A stretch of 64,000 nt of DNA, from the NCBI GenBank assembly GCA_950295325.1, contig OX485804.1, positions 36,084,001-36,148,000 on the forward strand. Reading direction: 5' to 3'. The number at the start of each line of letters is the position of its first letter. Positions within the stretch are counted from its first letter, which is position 1. The DNA is from Polytrichum commune. Its lineage: Eukaryota; Streptophyta; Polytrichopsida; Polytrichales; Polytrichaceae. The position numbers were made by a program, and so were the translations under genes. Positions 21,681 to 32,999 of this stretch are shown one piece after another. The notes under the pieces were generated by a model. That model was not told the origin of the DNA and made no database searches. It saw nothing but the letters and a program-made list of their open reading frames with translations.

Positions 21681-24046
21681 CTATGTGTTGACTGCATCTG
21701 GCACTTCGTCATCAAGAAGACTATCTCCAAAATCTGGGACATCCAATGCTTTGATATCGATCCACTCCATTCCATCGAATTTGATATGAGAATCTTTGCC
21801 CCCAAGTTCAGGGAGACTGAAATCAGAACCTGATGACTTGCAGGTATATCCAGAGCCAGTATCGTACTGCTGTGATATAGCAGCACTGGGCGGATTCGTA
21901 ATGATCTCATCAACTATATGGAGATTGAGCTCTAGCTCCTGGAAAACCTTCCTCATTGGTGGCCTCTGCTTAATGTCAAGGTCTGTGCAGCGTAACCCGA
22001 GCTTTGCCATCTGAAGAAGGATTCCATGATTGTATGCTGTGGATCTTAGGTTGATGTCAAGAATTTCATCTAGCTGGCCGGATTCTAGTGTGAGCCGGAC
22101 CTGTTTCAAAAGAGAGTGGTTTCAGAAATCTGACTTTTACTTACTTTGTAAACAACAGAAGGCCAGATGATATTGACTGGACTGCCAAGTACAGAAGTAA
22201 GCAAACAATCTTAAGAGACACCGACTACTACAAGATCAGCATTTACCCAATCTGTAATGTAGTAGGCTGCTTCATCTCGTAGACTATCACAAGCTGGCTT
22301 GCCAGTTACAAGTTGTAATAGAACAACTCCAAAGCTGTGGATATCACATGAAGCCCCTGGATTAGAATTGCAGTTGTAGGAAGGATCAGCATAGCCTGGT
22401 GTGCCCGTTGCTCCTGTTAGCATATGTGTGGCATTTGGCCCAAAATTGGCAATTTTTGCGTGGAAGTTATGGTCCAGTAAGATATTGGTAGGCTTGATGT
22501 CCCTATGGATAACAGGTGGATTGCATTCCTCATGAAGGTATGCTAAACCTGCACATCACACATAATTTGGGGGTCAAATGGAAACCCTGTCCTCTCAATA
22601 AACAATGATGAAGCACAAGTTCATGCAAACAGGAAAGACAGAGAAGACAAGAGCTTTCAGTGCTTAATAGTCTGCCAGATCACAGCAATACAGAAGGGAC
22701 AAGAAATGTCAGGCTCTAAGAGTAGTAAACTAACCTTTTGCAGCACAAATTGCAACATGCACTCGTTCACGCCATGTCAATGATAAACCTGAACCTCCTG
22801 CAAGTCAAAGTACAGCAACGTCATACCACAAAACTTTGCTGACCAATCTTAGATGTAAGATAGAACATTTCTAAAATATAGGTGCCGAATTGAATTGAAA
22901 CACTTAAATTCCTCTGTTGACGCATATAAATAGACAGGATATTTCACAATGGACGGTTGTAAACAAAATGGTCTCTGAACATTTCACTAAGAACAATTGC
23001 AATGGGGTATCTCACTCAACTAATTTTCTTACGAAAAACAACATTCCACTATCTACAAAGATGCCATACCAAGGAAGTGATCTGCAAGATTTCCATTGGC
23101 CACATACTCGTACACAAAAATCTGTTCACCTGAGATACACAGGTACTGAGCCAAATTCAGACAATTTGATCCTTCAAACAAAGTTAGCTTGGCTTTTAAG
23201 CACCTTGTCACTCTTGATTTCAGCTTCTGGAACTTAAGAGAATGCATTATCAATGCAGAAAACCTCTAGTTCAGGTTTTCTCGATATAACTTGATTGAAT
23301 TATCTCCAATCATGATCCATGTACATAGAACTGTAATAGCAAGCTCAATAAATTCACCTTTTTCCTCACAATATCCGCAAAGGTTTACCAAATGCTTATG
23401 ATGAAGCTGGGATAGAACCTTGACTTCTGCACATACATCAATTTGAAAGGAAATTGTCAGAAAGCACATCCAAGTTATTGAGCAATTAAAAGCAACTTAC
23501 ATATGCTTGGAAAGAGACCACATCTGCGGATACAGGTATACAAGTACCTCACATCTGTACAATCTCTTCTAAGAGAGTAATAGATTTCAAGCACCAGCTC
23601 AATAATCCGGAAAGAAAAAGTTAGTGTGCAAAAAAATTCGGCCATTATCCTTCAACACAGATTTAGTGCTGGAAAACAAGAAGAATAACACCTCATTCAC
23701 AAAGACATGGGCAGGAATAGGAACTCAGCAGCATTTCAAGTTGCAACATTATAGGTTTGAGCATACTTTCTTGACTGACGCAGTCTACTTAGATACGTAC
23801 CATTTTGAAAGTCAGTATGACTTTGTTGAGATTCTCTTGTTGCTCGCTTTACAGCCACAATTTCATCAGCCGACAATATGGCCTTATAGAGCAACCCAAG
23901 CTCGCCATAGTCTAATTTATTCTCGGAGCTAAAATTGTTAGTGGCCCCCTTGATCTCCTTGTAAGAGTAAGTTCTAGTGTCATAATTGATCACAGCTTTA
24001 GTGGATAACCCTAGGCCCAGTCTTAGGCTTGGATCCTTCTCATCAT
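21681..24046 (-). CDS. Receptor-like kinase, kinase domain with NFG instead of DFG (5' exons unresolved)
   Basis: Six exons with GT-AG introns join in one frame: 24046-23801, 23426-23358, 23129-23070, 22797-22735, 22548-22247 and 22100-21681 (TAG stop). They give about 386 residues. The first four junctions are phase 1 and the last is phase 0. The domain starts YSYKEIKGATNNF, then VAVKRA (ATP-binding Lys), FQNEVKVL (helix C Glu), VYEYVANGNL, HRDIKPTN (catalytic Asp and Asn present), GTPGYADPSY, SFGVVLLQL and QRPPM, typical of plant RLK/Pelle kinases. The glycine loop is degenerate (LDYGELGLLYKA) and DFG is NFG (22439-22447), so catalysis is doubtful and a pseudokinase is likely. A Ser- and Asp-rich tail of about 75 residues follows. 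No signal peptide, ectodomain or membrane segment was found upstream, so it may be a cytoplasmic RLCK or have further 5' exons beyond 24047. Confidence 0.85.
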
Positions 24047-25916
24047 CTGGCAGAATTCAGAAAGATATTTCAGTTCATGGAACAAAAAGCTGAAACAGGA
24101 TATTCATAATGCTTAATAGAATACATGTTAAAAGATATCTTATTGGAAGAACACCTACAGACAACTCTAACGACTGATCTAGGCCTGATAGAGCTAGATG
24201 TGTACAAAAACTTCCGATATACTTCAATGAGCCATATTTAGAGCTCAAATTAATCATGCTCATGCAATTGCATCAATTCTTCCGACGAGGCACATACATG
24301 TATCTTTGAAGCTGCTTTTCACAGGTGTCAATATCCCGAAACACGACAACAACTTGCCCCCCATTGGTCAAGTCACTCATGCGCGGACCTGGTGCAACTC
24401 CAAGCTGATCCTATTAACATGGTTGTTGGCTAAAATTCTCCCTGCTGGACCTGCAAACCAATTTAGTTGTGAGAAGGCAGAGATAGGTTCTTACTACCTT
24501 CGACTGTATGCTCTGAGCGAGAACAACCACAGAGCTGGAACATAGATGACGTCATTTTCGGCCATAGCACAATGAAAGCGTGATATTACTAATGTCTTCT
24601 TGTTTTGCATTACCTATTTTGAGAGAACTTTATTGGAGCAACCTCGGAAGAGCGATTAACGTCATAGGTAACCTGTCCTAACTCTGTCCCCGTAAAAGAT
24701 ATTACTCATACTCGCTTAGACATACGCAAAACTTATTGTGGAGAAACAACAATCTAAAGATTGCACAATGAGAACAAAATGAAGCAGCTACTACAAAGGT
24801 GGCTTCTCCAACGGGAAAGCCCCGATTATTCAAGTCCGATGTAATAAATGGTTGCAAAACAACTACCAGAAACGCTGAATCTGTGTTTACAGCACAAGAC
24901 AAGGTCGAGCACCACAAAACTAAAAGGCTTGGGAGTCTTTGCAGCCTACGCTATTTTAGGTGCACAAGTGCACGGAACTTACAGCAAATAGGCAACGGGT
25001 ATTATAGTGGTACAGGAGCACTGGCTCGCCATTCTTGTAGACTGTAAAAGTATCAGACTACAATCTCTAGACAATAGGTAACTCAGGCATTACCACAAGT
25101 CGCCAGCTCGCGAGAGACATTTAGGTTAGCGGCGTTCTGAAAGAAATTGGAATCCACTTTGCACACACACGAGAAGAGGAACTCAAATATCCAGAAATCA
25201 GAAGTACTAATGATGCCTTTAAGTCTCAGTAGCAGAAACCTGAATCGTGGCTCATAAAACAATGATGAAACCTACTGACAACACACAAAGGTCGGTTTAC
25301 AGTAAGATTGTTATGCAAAAGAACACGGTGAGGGAGGAGTAAACAAGAAACTGGACAGCTTATTTAGGAAAGGAGAGGATGCACAGCACTGATCGTGCTA
25401 GAAGGGCGTCAGTAACAGATGCAGGATGCCGAGAAACTTGTAGGGACTTCCAGCCATTCAAGCTTCGTGTTAGAGGCGACTCAAAAATGAGTGACCTACT
25501 CCTTAGAACAGTCTACGAAGCTCTAGAGTGATCGACTAAGTAACAATAATGACAATCGAAGTCCTCACATTTGACATGCAAGTCTAACAGAGTGGATATA
25601 GCTTCACAAACACAGGGTTAGGAAACCACTGAAGATCTGAATTAAGTGTACCTGGAAAGAACTAATCTCCGCGATGCCGGACGCAGTGAAGCCATCACTG
25701 TCCTCATATCTTTCGAGATGATGAATTTCCCAAACGCATGTCTCAAAATTCTGTAGGAAACCTGCTCCTCAATTCACACGGTTCTTGAAACAAAGTGAAG
25801 ACGCCAGTGAAGATCGTGCTAGTGAAACGACAGTGAAGATGACGCCCGATCATTCCTGCTGGCACAGGAAGAAAGCCTCTCCCCAGATTATAACGTCTCA
25901 AACATCACACACAACT
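24047..25916 (-). other. Upstream region of the kinase gene
   Basis: A likely acceptor (CAG at 24047-24049) means that at least one exon lies further upstream. A short minus-strand frame ending near 24297 (starting MSDLTNGGQ) has no matching donor phase, so I do not add it. The rest shows no coding signal that I trust and may be intron, leader or promoter. Confidence 0.4.
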
Positions 25917-26210
25917 CCTCTACAAGCCTCCGCCTCGCAATGTGCGTCCCTCCACTTGCAAGGATTTCCTCAAATACGCCTCGACACACGATCTCCTGCA
26001 AATGCGTCAAAGAAGATTGCCTCTCGAAGGCTTCGCCTCGCAATGTGCATCCTCCGCTTCCAAAAATATCCTCAACCACGCCTCCATAAACTCTCCTGGA
26101 AACATGCCCCAAAGAAGAAGCCTCTCGAAGCCTTCGCCTTCCAATGTGCGCCCTCCGCTTCCAAAAATTTCCTCAAACACGCCTCCACAAACTCTTCCTG
26201 TATATAAGAT
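25917..26210 (+). repeat. Tandem repeat, about 102 bp x 3
   Basis: The anchor CAATGTGC occurs at 25938, 26041 and 26142, and units 2 and 3 both begin CCTCTCGAAG (26020, 26121). The unit is free of stops in several frames, which creates overlapping ORFs that I regard as artefacts. The array ends directly at a TATA box. Confidence 0.7.
26200..26209 (+). promoter_or_regulatory. Candidate TATA box
   Basis: TGTATATAAG sits immediately after the 102-bp tandem array, followed by a C/A-rich, leader-like stretch to about 26410. It points rightwards, away from the kinase gene. No clear downstream gene is present, so its use is uncertain. Confidence 0.35.
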
Positions 26211-26808
26211 CGGTTCTCGAACGGAAAGAAAACGACCGAAACAAATTCAACAATTCCACTTCCTCTCAAGCCTCTGCAGCGTCCACCGATTCCTCACGCC
26301 ACAACAATATTTCCTCTCCGTCAAATCACTTCCTAACCGCTCGTAGAAGAGAGAACTCACTCCTCCAACCAAATCACGCCGTCGAACGAGCTGTCCACCA
26401 CTGCGAGATATGACCTGCTATGATCTCCCGCTCCCGGAGGCTTGGTCCCCTCTCCCGCCGCACAGGTTTCGGTGTAGACACAAACCAGATAGCTAGAAAA
26501 GCGAGCGCATGCAGGCAGCGTGAGATCGGCGTAGCTTAGTATGCCGCTGAATCAATCGCGGAAAGAATGAAGGCAGGAAGGTAGGCAGGCAGGGAGAACG
26601 GGAGGAACACTGTGCAGACGTCCTCGTGCGACGGGGCAGGCAGCAAACCGGTGTCATAATAATAAAGTTTTGCTTAGTTGAGAGTTAGGGCCACTTCACA
26701 CACGAGCCAGGAGTCGTGACCACGAAATTGTGAGAGCCCAAAAGAAAGTGTCCAAAGACCGTCCCAAGATCATGGAGTGTGGTCACAGGCCCTCGCCCTC
26801 GAGTGTAA

Positions 26809-28351
26809 GGGCCTGTTCACACGGCTCCCAAGTCACTTGAGGTCAATCCATGAAATCTTAGCCGTTGAGAGCATGGAAGTTGGGACTTACTACTTCCTCG
26901 GGGAGTTCACTGCGATAATATTAGAAAACAACGTGCGGGAAAATATAGGGTAATTTATATTCACAAAAGGAAAAACTTAGAATTTTCTTAGAAGTAATAT
27001 AGGTGAGTATGTATGATAAAATTTGTATTATAAATAATATAGGCTTGATACAAATAACGCATATTTTTAAAATATTTGTAAAAATATACCGTAGGATTTA
27101 AGGATCCTAGGTTTTTTTTGAAATAGGGTGTCCTTTGTGTTCAGAGGTGGGAAGATTTTGGATGAAAAACTACGTCGATTCAATTGAAAAAATGGGATGA
27201 AAGATTGATGAGGGCAGATGACAAATTCATGGGTTTAGGATTAAAGGCATGCATTATTTGTTGATTATATACTAGTGTTCTTAAAAGCTAGGAATTGTTT
27301 TGCAAGATGAACATGACATCTTTCATTTGCTATGAACAGTTTTGCTAGTGTTTTTAAATGCTAGAAACAATTTCTCAAGATAAATTATAGGAGTTTTGGT
27401 TGGTCTTGTGTTTGTCTGCTCCAAGCAGGATGTTGTAGTATTAACTCTATATCCTTCTACATTATTGCATGGACCCTATTTTTGCTTGCTTTGTTGTTGG
27501 TGTTTTAATTGTTTTTTTTACACTCAATATCGTTGTGTTTAATTGTGCGTGTAACTTGATTGAGGAACATGGGCTAATTTTGTTGTTTGAAACTGTTTAT
27601 GAACACTCTTAATGTAAAACCTTGTTGTGCCTTGAATTTTGGTGACTTAGTACTTTGCATGCTCTTAAACCATTTGGAGCAAAATCAAATAATTATAATG
27701 AACATACCTAGCTTAAAATTAGAGCTTCATCAAATTTAAAAGTAATTATAGGGTCATTTAAAAAACAAGAAATTATATAATAATATAATAATACGGTACA
27801 AAAAATTAAGGATGGATAATTAAATACCCCTTGAATAAATACCCTTGTCACGCACGTGTATACATATATACATGTTTAGTGAACTCCCTGAGACTACTTC
27901 ACACGGGTCCCAAGTCCTAAGTCCCAAGTTGCTTGAGGTCAATCCATGAAATCTTAGCCGTTGAGAGCATGGAAGTTGGGACTTACTACTTCACACGGGG
28001 TCCCAAGTCCTAAGTCCCAAGTCACTTGAGGTCAATTTGTGCAATCTTAGCCGTTGAGAGCATGGAAGTTGAGACTTACTACTTCACACGGGGTCCCAAG
28101 TCCTAAGTCCCAACTATGACACGAATGCCAACATAGCAACATTTTTTGAAGGTAATGTTCAGGACTTGTGTTTGAGAGTTGGGTTGAGCAAAAAGCTAGA
28201 CCCAACTCTCAAAACAACTCTCGTGAATGTTTTGCATGAAATAATCAAGATCCCATTTTAATGATAATGAACTATATTTAGAAGGAAATTAGGTTCAAAA
28301 GTTGGGACTTTGCCTCCATGTTGAGACTTGGGACCTCATGTGAATTGGCCC
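26809..28351. mobile_element. Tourist-like MITE B, copy 1, inside MITE A
   Basis: The left end is GGGCCTGTTCACAC and the right end is TGTGAATTGGCCC, with TAA on both sides (26806-26808, 28352-28354). It contains three further tandem copies of its own subterminal block (CACACGGGGTCCCAAGTCC, about 27898-28105) and is itself split by the element at 26897-27892. Confidence 0.72.
26897..27892. mobile_element. hAT-like element, about 1 kb, inside MITE B
   Basis: The 8-bp target duplication ACTACTTC (26889-26896 and 27893-27900) flanks 15-bp inverted ends CTCGGGGAGTTCACT and AGTGAACTCCCTGAG. An 8-bp duplication is characteristic of hAT elements. No transposase frame remains. Confidence 0.65.
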
Positions 28352-28843
28352 TAATGTGAAGTCATATGTGATTGGGCCCTCAACCAAATGCTATTTCAAT
28401 TGATTTCTATTCATTCGGGGTCCTCACATACGATTGAATATAATAAATGAATGGTTGTGAGGTTCGGAGTGCCATGGTCTCCGGGTTTTGTGTTAGGCCT
28501 ACCTTCAAGAGGTGGTTTTTGAAAATATTAATCCAAGTGACCATGAAACATGATAAAATCGATACCATGCAAGAATCCATGTAGACTTAACATCCCTCTT
28601 GCATTCATTTACTCACTCCGTTGATCCCTCAAGCATAGTGTGAAGCGAACTTTGACCAACTCCACCTTTTCCACCAATGAGAGTGCTTGAAGTGCAATGT
28701 TCACGGGCCCTCTAGCTCGTGTGTGAAGTGGCCCTTAGGAGGTTGCCCATGTTGTTGCCTCCTATGCTTTCCTTTGCTATTGCTTTGCCTTTGCCTTTGC
28801 CCTTGCCTTTTTCTTTTACATTGTACTGCCACATGTTGGCTGA

Positions 28844-29146
28844 GGGCAAGTTCACACATGAGCCAAGGGCCGTGACCGTGTAACTGAGAGGGCCATTGAT
28901 TCTCATCCAAAGGCCGTACTACTAACATGATCTATCATAATTTACTTAGACTTTCCTCTTATAATGTTATTTATAGTCCACCGTGTAGGAATCCAAATAG
29001 AATTTTCATTCATGATAATTTCCTTGGGCATGTAGGCCTTCACCTTCTAGTGTGAAGTGAACTTGGACGGTCTCTACCTTCTCAACCAAAGAGAGATCTT
29101 AGAAGGCAATGGTCACGGGCCTTCAACCTCATGTGTGAAGTGGCCC
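28844..29146. mobile_element. Tourist-like MITE A, copy 4 (short, subfamily 2)
   Basis: Ends GGGCAAGTTCACACATGAGC and CATGTGTGAAGTGGCCC. The flanking TGA and TAT do not match, so it is old or truncated. The interior AGTGTGAAGTGAACTTGGAC matches other A copies in reverse. Confidence 0.6.
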
Positions 29147-29450
29147 TATGCCACCAGGTTGCAACCCACTAGGCCCTTCCGCCCTCTTTCACTTTTGCCT
29201 CCCTTCATTTCCCTACTACTTAGATAGATAGATAGAAACTCCGGTCCCTATTAAAGGGGCCGGCGTGAATGAAGTGTCCGTTCGTATTGTCAAAATGACC
29301 CGATGCCCACCAGGCAAGGGGAAATTTGGACAGTACTACTCTCCCCTTTCGAGGATGGACACTATAGTAACCGAGAGACAAAGTAACAGTAACCTACCTT
29401 GATTGTTATTACGAATTTACGTCTTTGTTATAGTATAAGTTGTGATTTGT

Positions 29451-29585
29451 TGTGTTTGGTGGTCGCCAAGTCATGGCTCCTCGGTTGGTTGAGGGAGGAT
29501 ATTTGTAACACTTAAGCGGTCCGGGTTCAATTCCCGTCTAGTCCGTTTGAGCGTTTAGTGTGTTATACATGACTTGGTGTTGCTA
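29451..29585 (+). mobile_element. tRNA-like insertion (SINE head) in LINE 3' UTR, antisense
   Basis: An A-box-like GGCTCCTCGGTTGGTTGAGG and a B-box GGTTCAATTCCC (about 29525-29536) lie about 40 bases apart, as in tRNA-Ser/Leu-type genes. A direct repeat GTGATTTGT flanks the segment (29442-29450, 29586-29594). CCAAGTCATG and CATGACTTGG form an inverted repeat around the tRNA-like core. It could be a tiny SINE or a tRNA pseudogene. Confidence 0.42.
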
Positions 29586-29697
29586 GTGATTTGTAGGCAG
29601 GAAAATTGTACCAACCAACCGGCTCCTTCCCATCTTCCTAAGCTATTGATGCTTATTACTATTCAATAAATAATGGTCAACATTATGGCCTTTTATC

Positions 29698-30610
29698 TTA
29701 TTCTGTTGGTATTGCTTGGTTGTTTTCGATCCGTCTTTTATGTAAAAGGATTGAACTAGCATATTGTATGGCAATGGTGTTTATTTCTTTGAATGTATGG
29801 ATTATAGGATTTTGAGGTAGTTTGAATGTTTGTTCAAGTTGTTTCATTGACGGGTTGTGCGTGGTTCCTCTAGCTCCAGCCGTGATGACTATCAGTGGGT
29901 CAACTTTCTAGCCTTGCCTAGTGATGTCATTGATTAGTGGTTGGTATTTTTGAATTTTATTGTTAATTGTATCTTGTGGAAATCTGTCATTTGTGTATGT
30001 GAATTCAATAAATTGTACCGTGAGGTTATTTGTTGGGTGTGGTGGTGGGGTACTTTGGTGTGGGAGTTCTTTAATACACAGGAGGTCGGGTTTGAATCGT
30101 GCGTTGCAGTGGCATCTTTGTTGTGCACATGTACATGGTAGAAGCCATGTGGGGACTGTATTTTCTTGTGGATTGTTGTTGAATGTCCCTGCATTCATGA
30201 GGATGTAACATCTTGATTTTTGCGATGATAGAATTAATTTTCTTAGTTCCCATACTGCTTTGTTATGCCTTTTGGTTCTTAGGGCATGTATATGGTGTTG
30301 GTTGCATTTTAACAGTATATGTAACCATGTATCTGCATCAGAGGAGTTGCAAATTGGGCATGTGATAGATGGAAATCTTTCTATCCCAAAAAATAGTTGT
30401 TTTCTGGCATTGCCCATGTATTGTCCAGTTCGGAATTTTAGTATGCATGTTTTTTGTGAGTTTGATATTGCAGGGTTAGACCATAAATTATTAGATATTG
30501 TATTATTTATATCAGGGTTCATTGTCCATTTACTAATGTTTGGGAATTGTTCTGACATGGTTTTTAGGTTATTATCTCGGTCGTGTTTAGTGATGTATGT
30601 TTCAAGGCAT
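29698..30610 (-). pseudogene. LINE C-terminal domains with one internal stop
   Basis: This frame matches the C-terminal half of copy 1: a CPIC-H-C knuckle, the KPDLLCI block, QFIEFTYTNDRFP with the Glu conserved, then KYQPLI and VITAGARG. It is broken by a single stop (29908-29910), after which the same frame continues to a TAA at 29698-29700. Protein similarity despite heavy nucleotide divergence implies that these are separate lineages selected for the same domain. Confidence 0.75.
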
Positions 30611-30691
30611 CTACTACTTACCTCATATGTACAATTAGGTTTCCCACACTAATTTATCCACATTCCACACTATTTGAGTATATATTCACTA

Positions 30692-31204
30692 CACCGTTTA
30701 TTGTCACTTACCCTATTCTTTAGCCGTATGCTAGGTTACACTAATGAGCACCAACTTCACTATTAGTGCCATCTCATGACATGTGGCATTCAAGTGCGCT
30801 TATCATTATCTTGGCATGAGTATGTCTAATAGTGTTATGAGGTGTATGTTATACATTGGTCTACAAGTTGACTAAAAGTGTACACAAATGACACTTGGCG
30901 TTAGTATGCTCAACATGTCTTCCTCTTGCATGCTAAAATGTAAACACATGACACTTGCCAATAGTATGCCTGATAATATCTTCCCCTTGCATACTAGAAC
31001 ACAAAACTATCATCTCAAGTATTACAATGCGCTACGCTAAATGTCATGAAGTAAATAAAATTTCACTTCAAAAATCACTTGTGTTGAAGCATGGTACCAT
31101 ATGAACAATCATGGGACATGACACTTTGAGACCTCTAGGCATCTAGGCACCTAGTTGAGGCCCTTCACAATTAGTGTATGTGATACTAAATTCCATAAAT
31201 GGTG
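30692..31204. mobile_element. MITE family G, copy 2
   Basis: TA-flanked (30690-30691, 31205-31206), ends CACCGTTTATTGTCAC and CCATAAATGGTG. It is uninterrupted and serves as the empty-site reference for the LINE insertion in copy 3. Confidence 0.65.
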
Positions 31205-31239
31205 TACCATATTAACAAGGTGCACAAATTTTTCAGTAT

Positions 31240-31600
31240 GAATTCTATATGGATAAATAAATAAAGTCATAAGTTTTGTGATCTAATTTTAACCCAAGGT
31301 GATTTGCATGGAAAAGGAGGCACCTCATTCACAAAGGCAACTTGATCACACATGTTTGTGTACTTTATGTGTGCAATTAGGTTGCCCCATATTAATTTAT
31401 TGTTGTTCCACACCATTTTGAATATTTACTACCATGTTAGCAAATGCATTGAATGTTTCTTTACCGTGATTACCATACATGTGAATAAACAAAGTATGCA
31501 TGGGTGAAGAGCCGACCTAGTTGTGAAGGCAACCTAACCACCCATATCAATGTAGTCATCATTTGAGTCCTCAACCACCTATGAGGCATTCTTAGGTTTA
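31240..31600. repeat. Dispersed repeat R
   Basis: Blocks AACCCAAGGTGATTTGCATG and GTGCAATTAGGTTGCCCC recur at 41220-41440 and in part at 30630-30690. Class unknown. Confidence 0.45.
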
Positions 31601-31704
31601 TAGTAAGGGTGAATTTCCATTCATGTATGAGATCCAAGAAACTTCAAAATCGAGCAATCATATTTGTCGAGAACAAGACTATGGACCCAACAAATTTACA
31701 CTAG

Positions 31705-31907
31705 GGTTTGGGTCCAAGGTTCGAAAGAGACGAGGTGACACTAATGTTACATCACTTTTCCACCATATCTCAACAGTCTACGCTCCATAAGATGCCCCTC
31801 CTAGTTTGAGAAACCACTACTTGTTGAATCTTGGGTCCAATCTTAAGTTGAAAATAAGGTCCATCGAGGGGTGTTTTGAACCCCACATATCTTGAACCCA
31901 AACCCTA
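31705..31907. repeat. Small foldback element, TAGGGTTTGGGT ends
   Basis: TAGGGTTTGGGTCCAAG at the left is inverted as CTTGAACCCAAACCCTA at the right. About 200 bp. It lies directly beside a K-family MITE. Confidence 0.5.
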
Positions 31908-31912
31908 AACTA

Positions 31913-32129
31913 CACTAAATGTGATATTTAGTGTGACTTACTATTCAGAGTTACATGTTCTTATATATTTTTACTATTAATGTATTTCTTACCAAGTAAA
32001 GATGTTAATATTCTATAGTATCCAAACAACCAATTCGACCATGGTTGGTAAAAAAATGAGATGCACAATATATAATTATAGCATTGCGTAATTCCAAATA
32101 GTAAGTCACACTAATTATCATATTTAGTG
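31913..32129. mobile_element. MITE family K, copy 2 (217 bp)
   Basis: TA on both sides (31911-31912, 32130-32131), ends CACTAAATGTGATATTTAGT and CATATTTAGTG. Same length and interior as the copy at 51323-51539. Confidence 0.68.
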
Positions 32130-32310
32130 TAGTGAGATTAGTGACAATGGCCATGAACTCCTCACTTATCAATTGTTGGGTAAGTTAACCCCAATGGACC
32201 TTCATTCACACGCGGCTTAACCTTCCATGTGACTTTATCCCCACTAAGTTACAAGTGCATGAACCGATTTCACACTAATTCAACCACCCTTGCATGCCGG
32301 AGGGAAGGAA

Positions 32311-32533
32311 TCATCACATACAAGGGTGCCTCTCATCCATCCAACATAAACCCATTAAATAATACACATATATATAGATATCCCATAATTAATCATTTTA
32401 TTTTAGTCGATACCATAATTAGCTTCAAAAACCCCAAATTAGCGAAGTCCAAGTCATGTGAGAAGAATTGGCCACAAGCCAAAAGAGGTTCAAGTTTTTA
32501 TGTTGGATGGATGAGAAGTACACCCGTATGATA
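32311..32533. repeat. MITE family D, copy 1
   Basis: Inverted ends CCTCTCATCCATCCAACATA and TATGTTGGATGGATGAGA extend outward with weaker pairing to about 32311 and 32533. The second copy is at 41533-41749. Confidence 0.6.
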
Positions 32534-32788
32534 ATTCCCGAGCTCTCCTTCTGAGCAGCATCGGAAGTCTCTTCAGATTCTATAAACAATAATATACACT
32601 GTACTATGTACCTAATACATTGATCACGGTCGCCTCCTTTTATTAGTGCGACCTATCATTTAAAACTCCAAGGTGTAACGTTAGGCCGTAGTAGTATGTT
32701 AAAAGCACGGCTGTGGAATAAGTTAATGTAACTTATGCAAGCATGTGAAATCGTCGGAGCTTCTAAGTGGGTTTTGAAACTTAACTTA

Positions 32789-32987
32789 GCATGGTCCGAG
32801 ATGACCCTAAACTACCGGATGATGGTGAAAAGATACCCAAATCTCAAGGAAGAGGTTGGCAGTTCGAATCTCAATTGGGAAATCTCCTCTCTACTTGACA
32901 AAAAACTTGTCAGGTGGTCAACTATCTCTTATGCTTTAGCGTTGGTTTGTCAATCTTGTGTCTCAAAAAACTTTTTTTTATTTAAAA
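32789..32987 (+). mobile_element. tRNA-derived SINE, about 200 bp
   Basis: The 12-bp target duplication AAACTTAACTTA lies at 32777-32788 and 32988-32999. The head resembles a tRNA-Ser/Leu A box (TGGTCCGAGATGACC) and carries a good B box (AGTTCGAATCT, about 32872). The element ends in T- and A-rich sequence. The head differs from the SINE at 53547-53916. Confidence 0.55.
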
Positions 32988-32999
32988 AAACTTAACTTA

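Larger units (their letters stand above)
26688..28735. mobile_element. Tourist-like MITE A, copy 3, split by nested elements
   Basis: GGGCCACTTCACACACGAG at 26688 and GTGTGTGAAGTGGCCC ending at 28735 are flanked by TTA (26685-26687, 28736-28738). Its body is interrupted at 26806-28354 by MITE B, after which the A sequence resumes (TGTGAAGTCATATGTG). Confidence 0.75.
29223..30610 (-). mobile_element. LINE copy 3, 5' truncated
   Basis: A 10-bp target duplication CTACTACTTA (29213-29222 and 30611-30620) fixes the boundaries. The 3' end is a GATA microsatellite tail at 29223-29236 preceded by a CCGG-stem hairpin (29241-29263). The coding remnant (30610-29698) is a diverged paralogue of copy 1. 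The last roughly 150 bases match the SINE at 53547-53916. Confidence 0.8.

Noticed and set aside
24297-24400. Upstream coding exon for the kinase (MSDLTNGGQ frame)
   Set aside because: No donor site gives the phase needed to join the 24046 exon without a stop.
25785-26207. 140-aa frame and overlapping minus-strand frames
   Set aside because: They are translations of the 102-bp tandem repeat, which is open in several frames.
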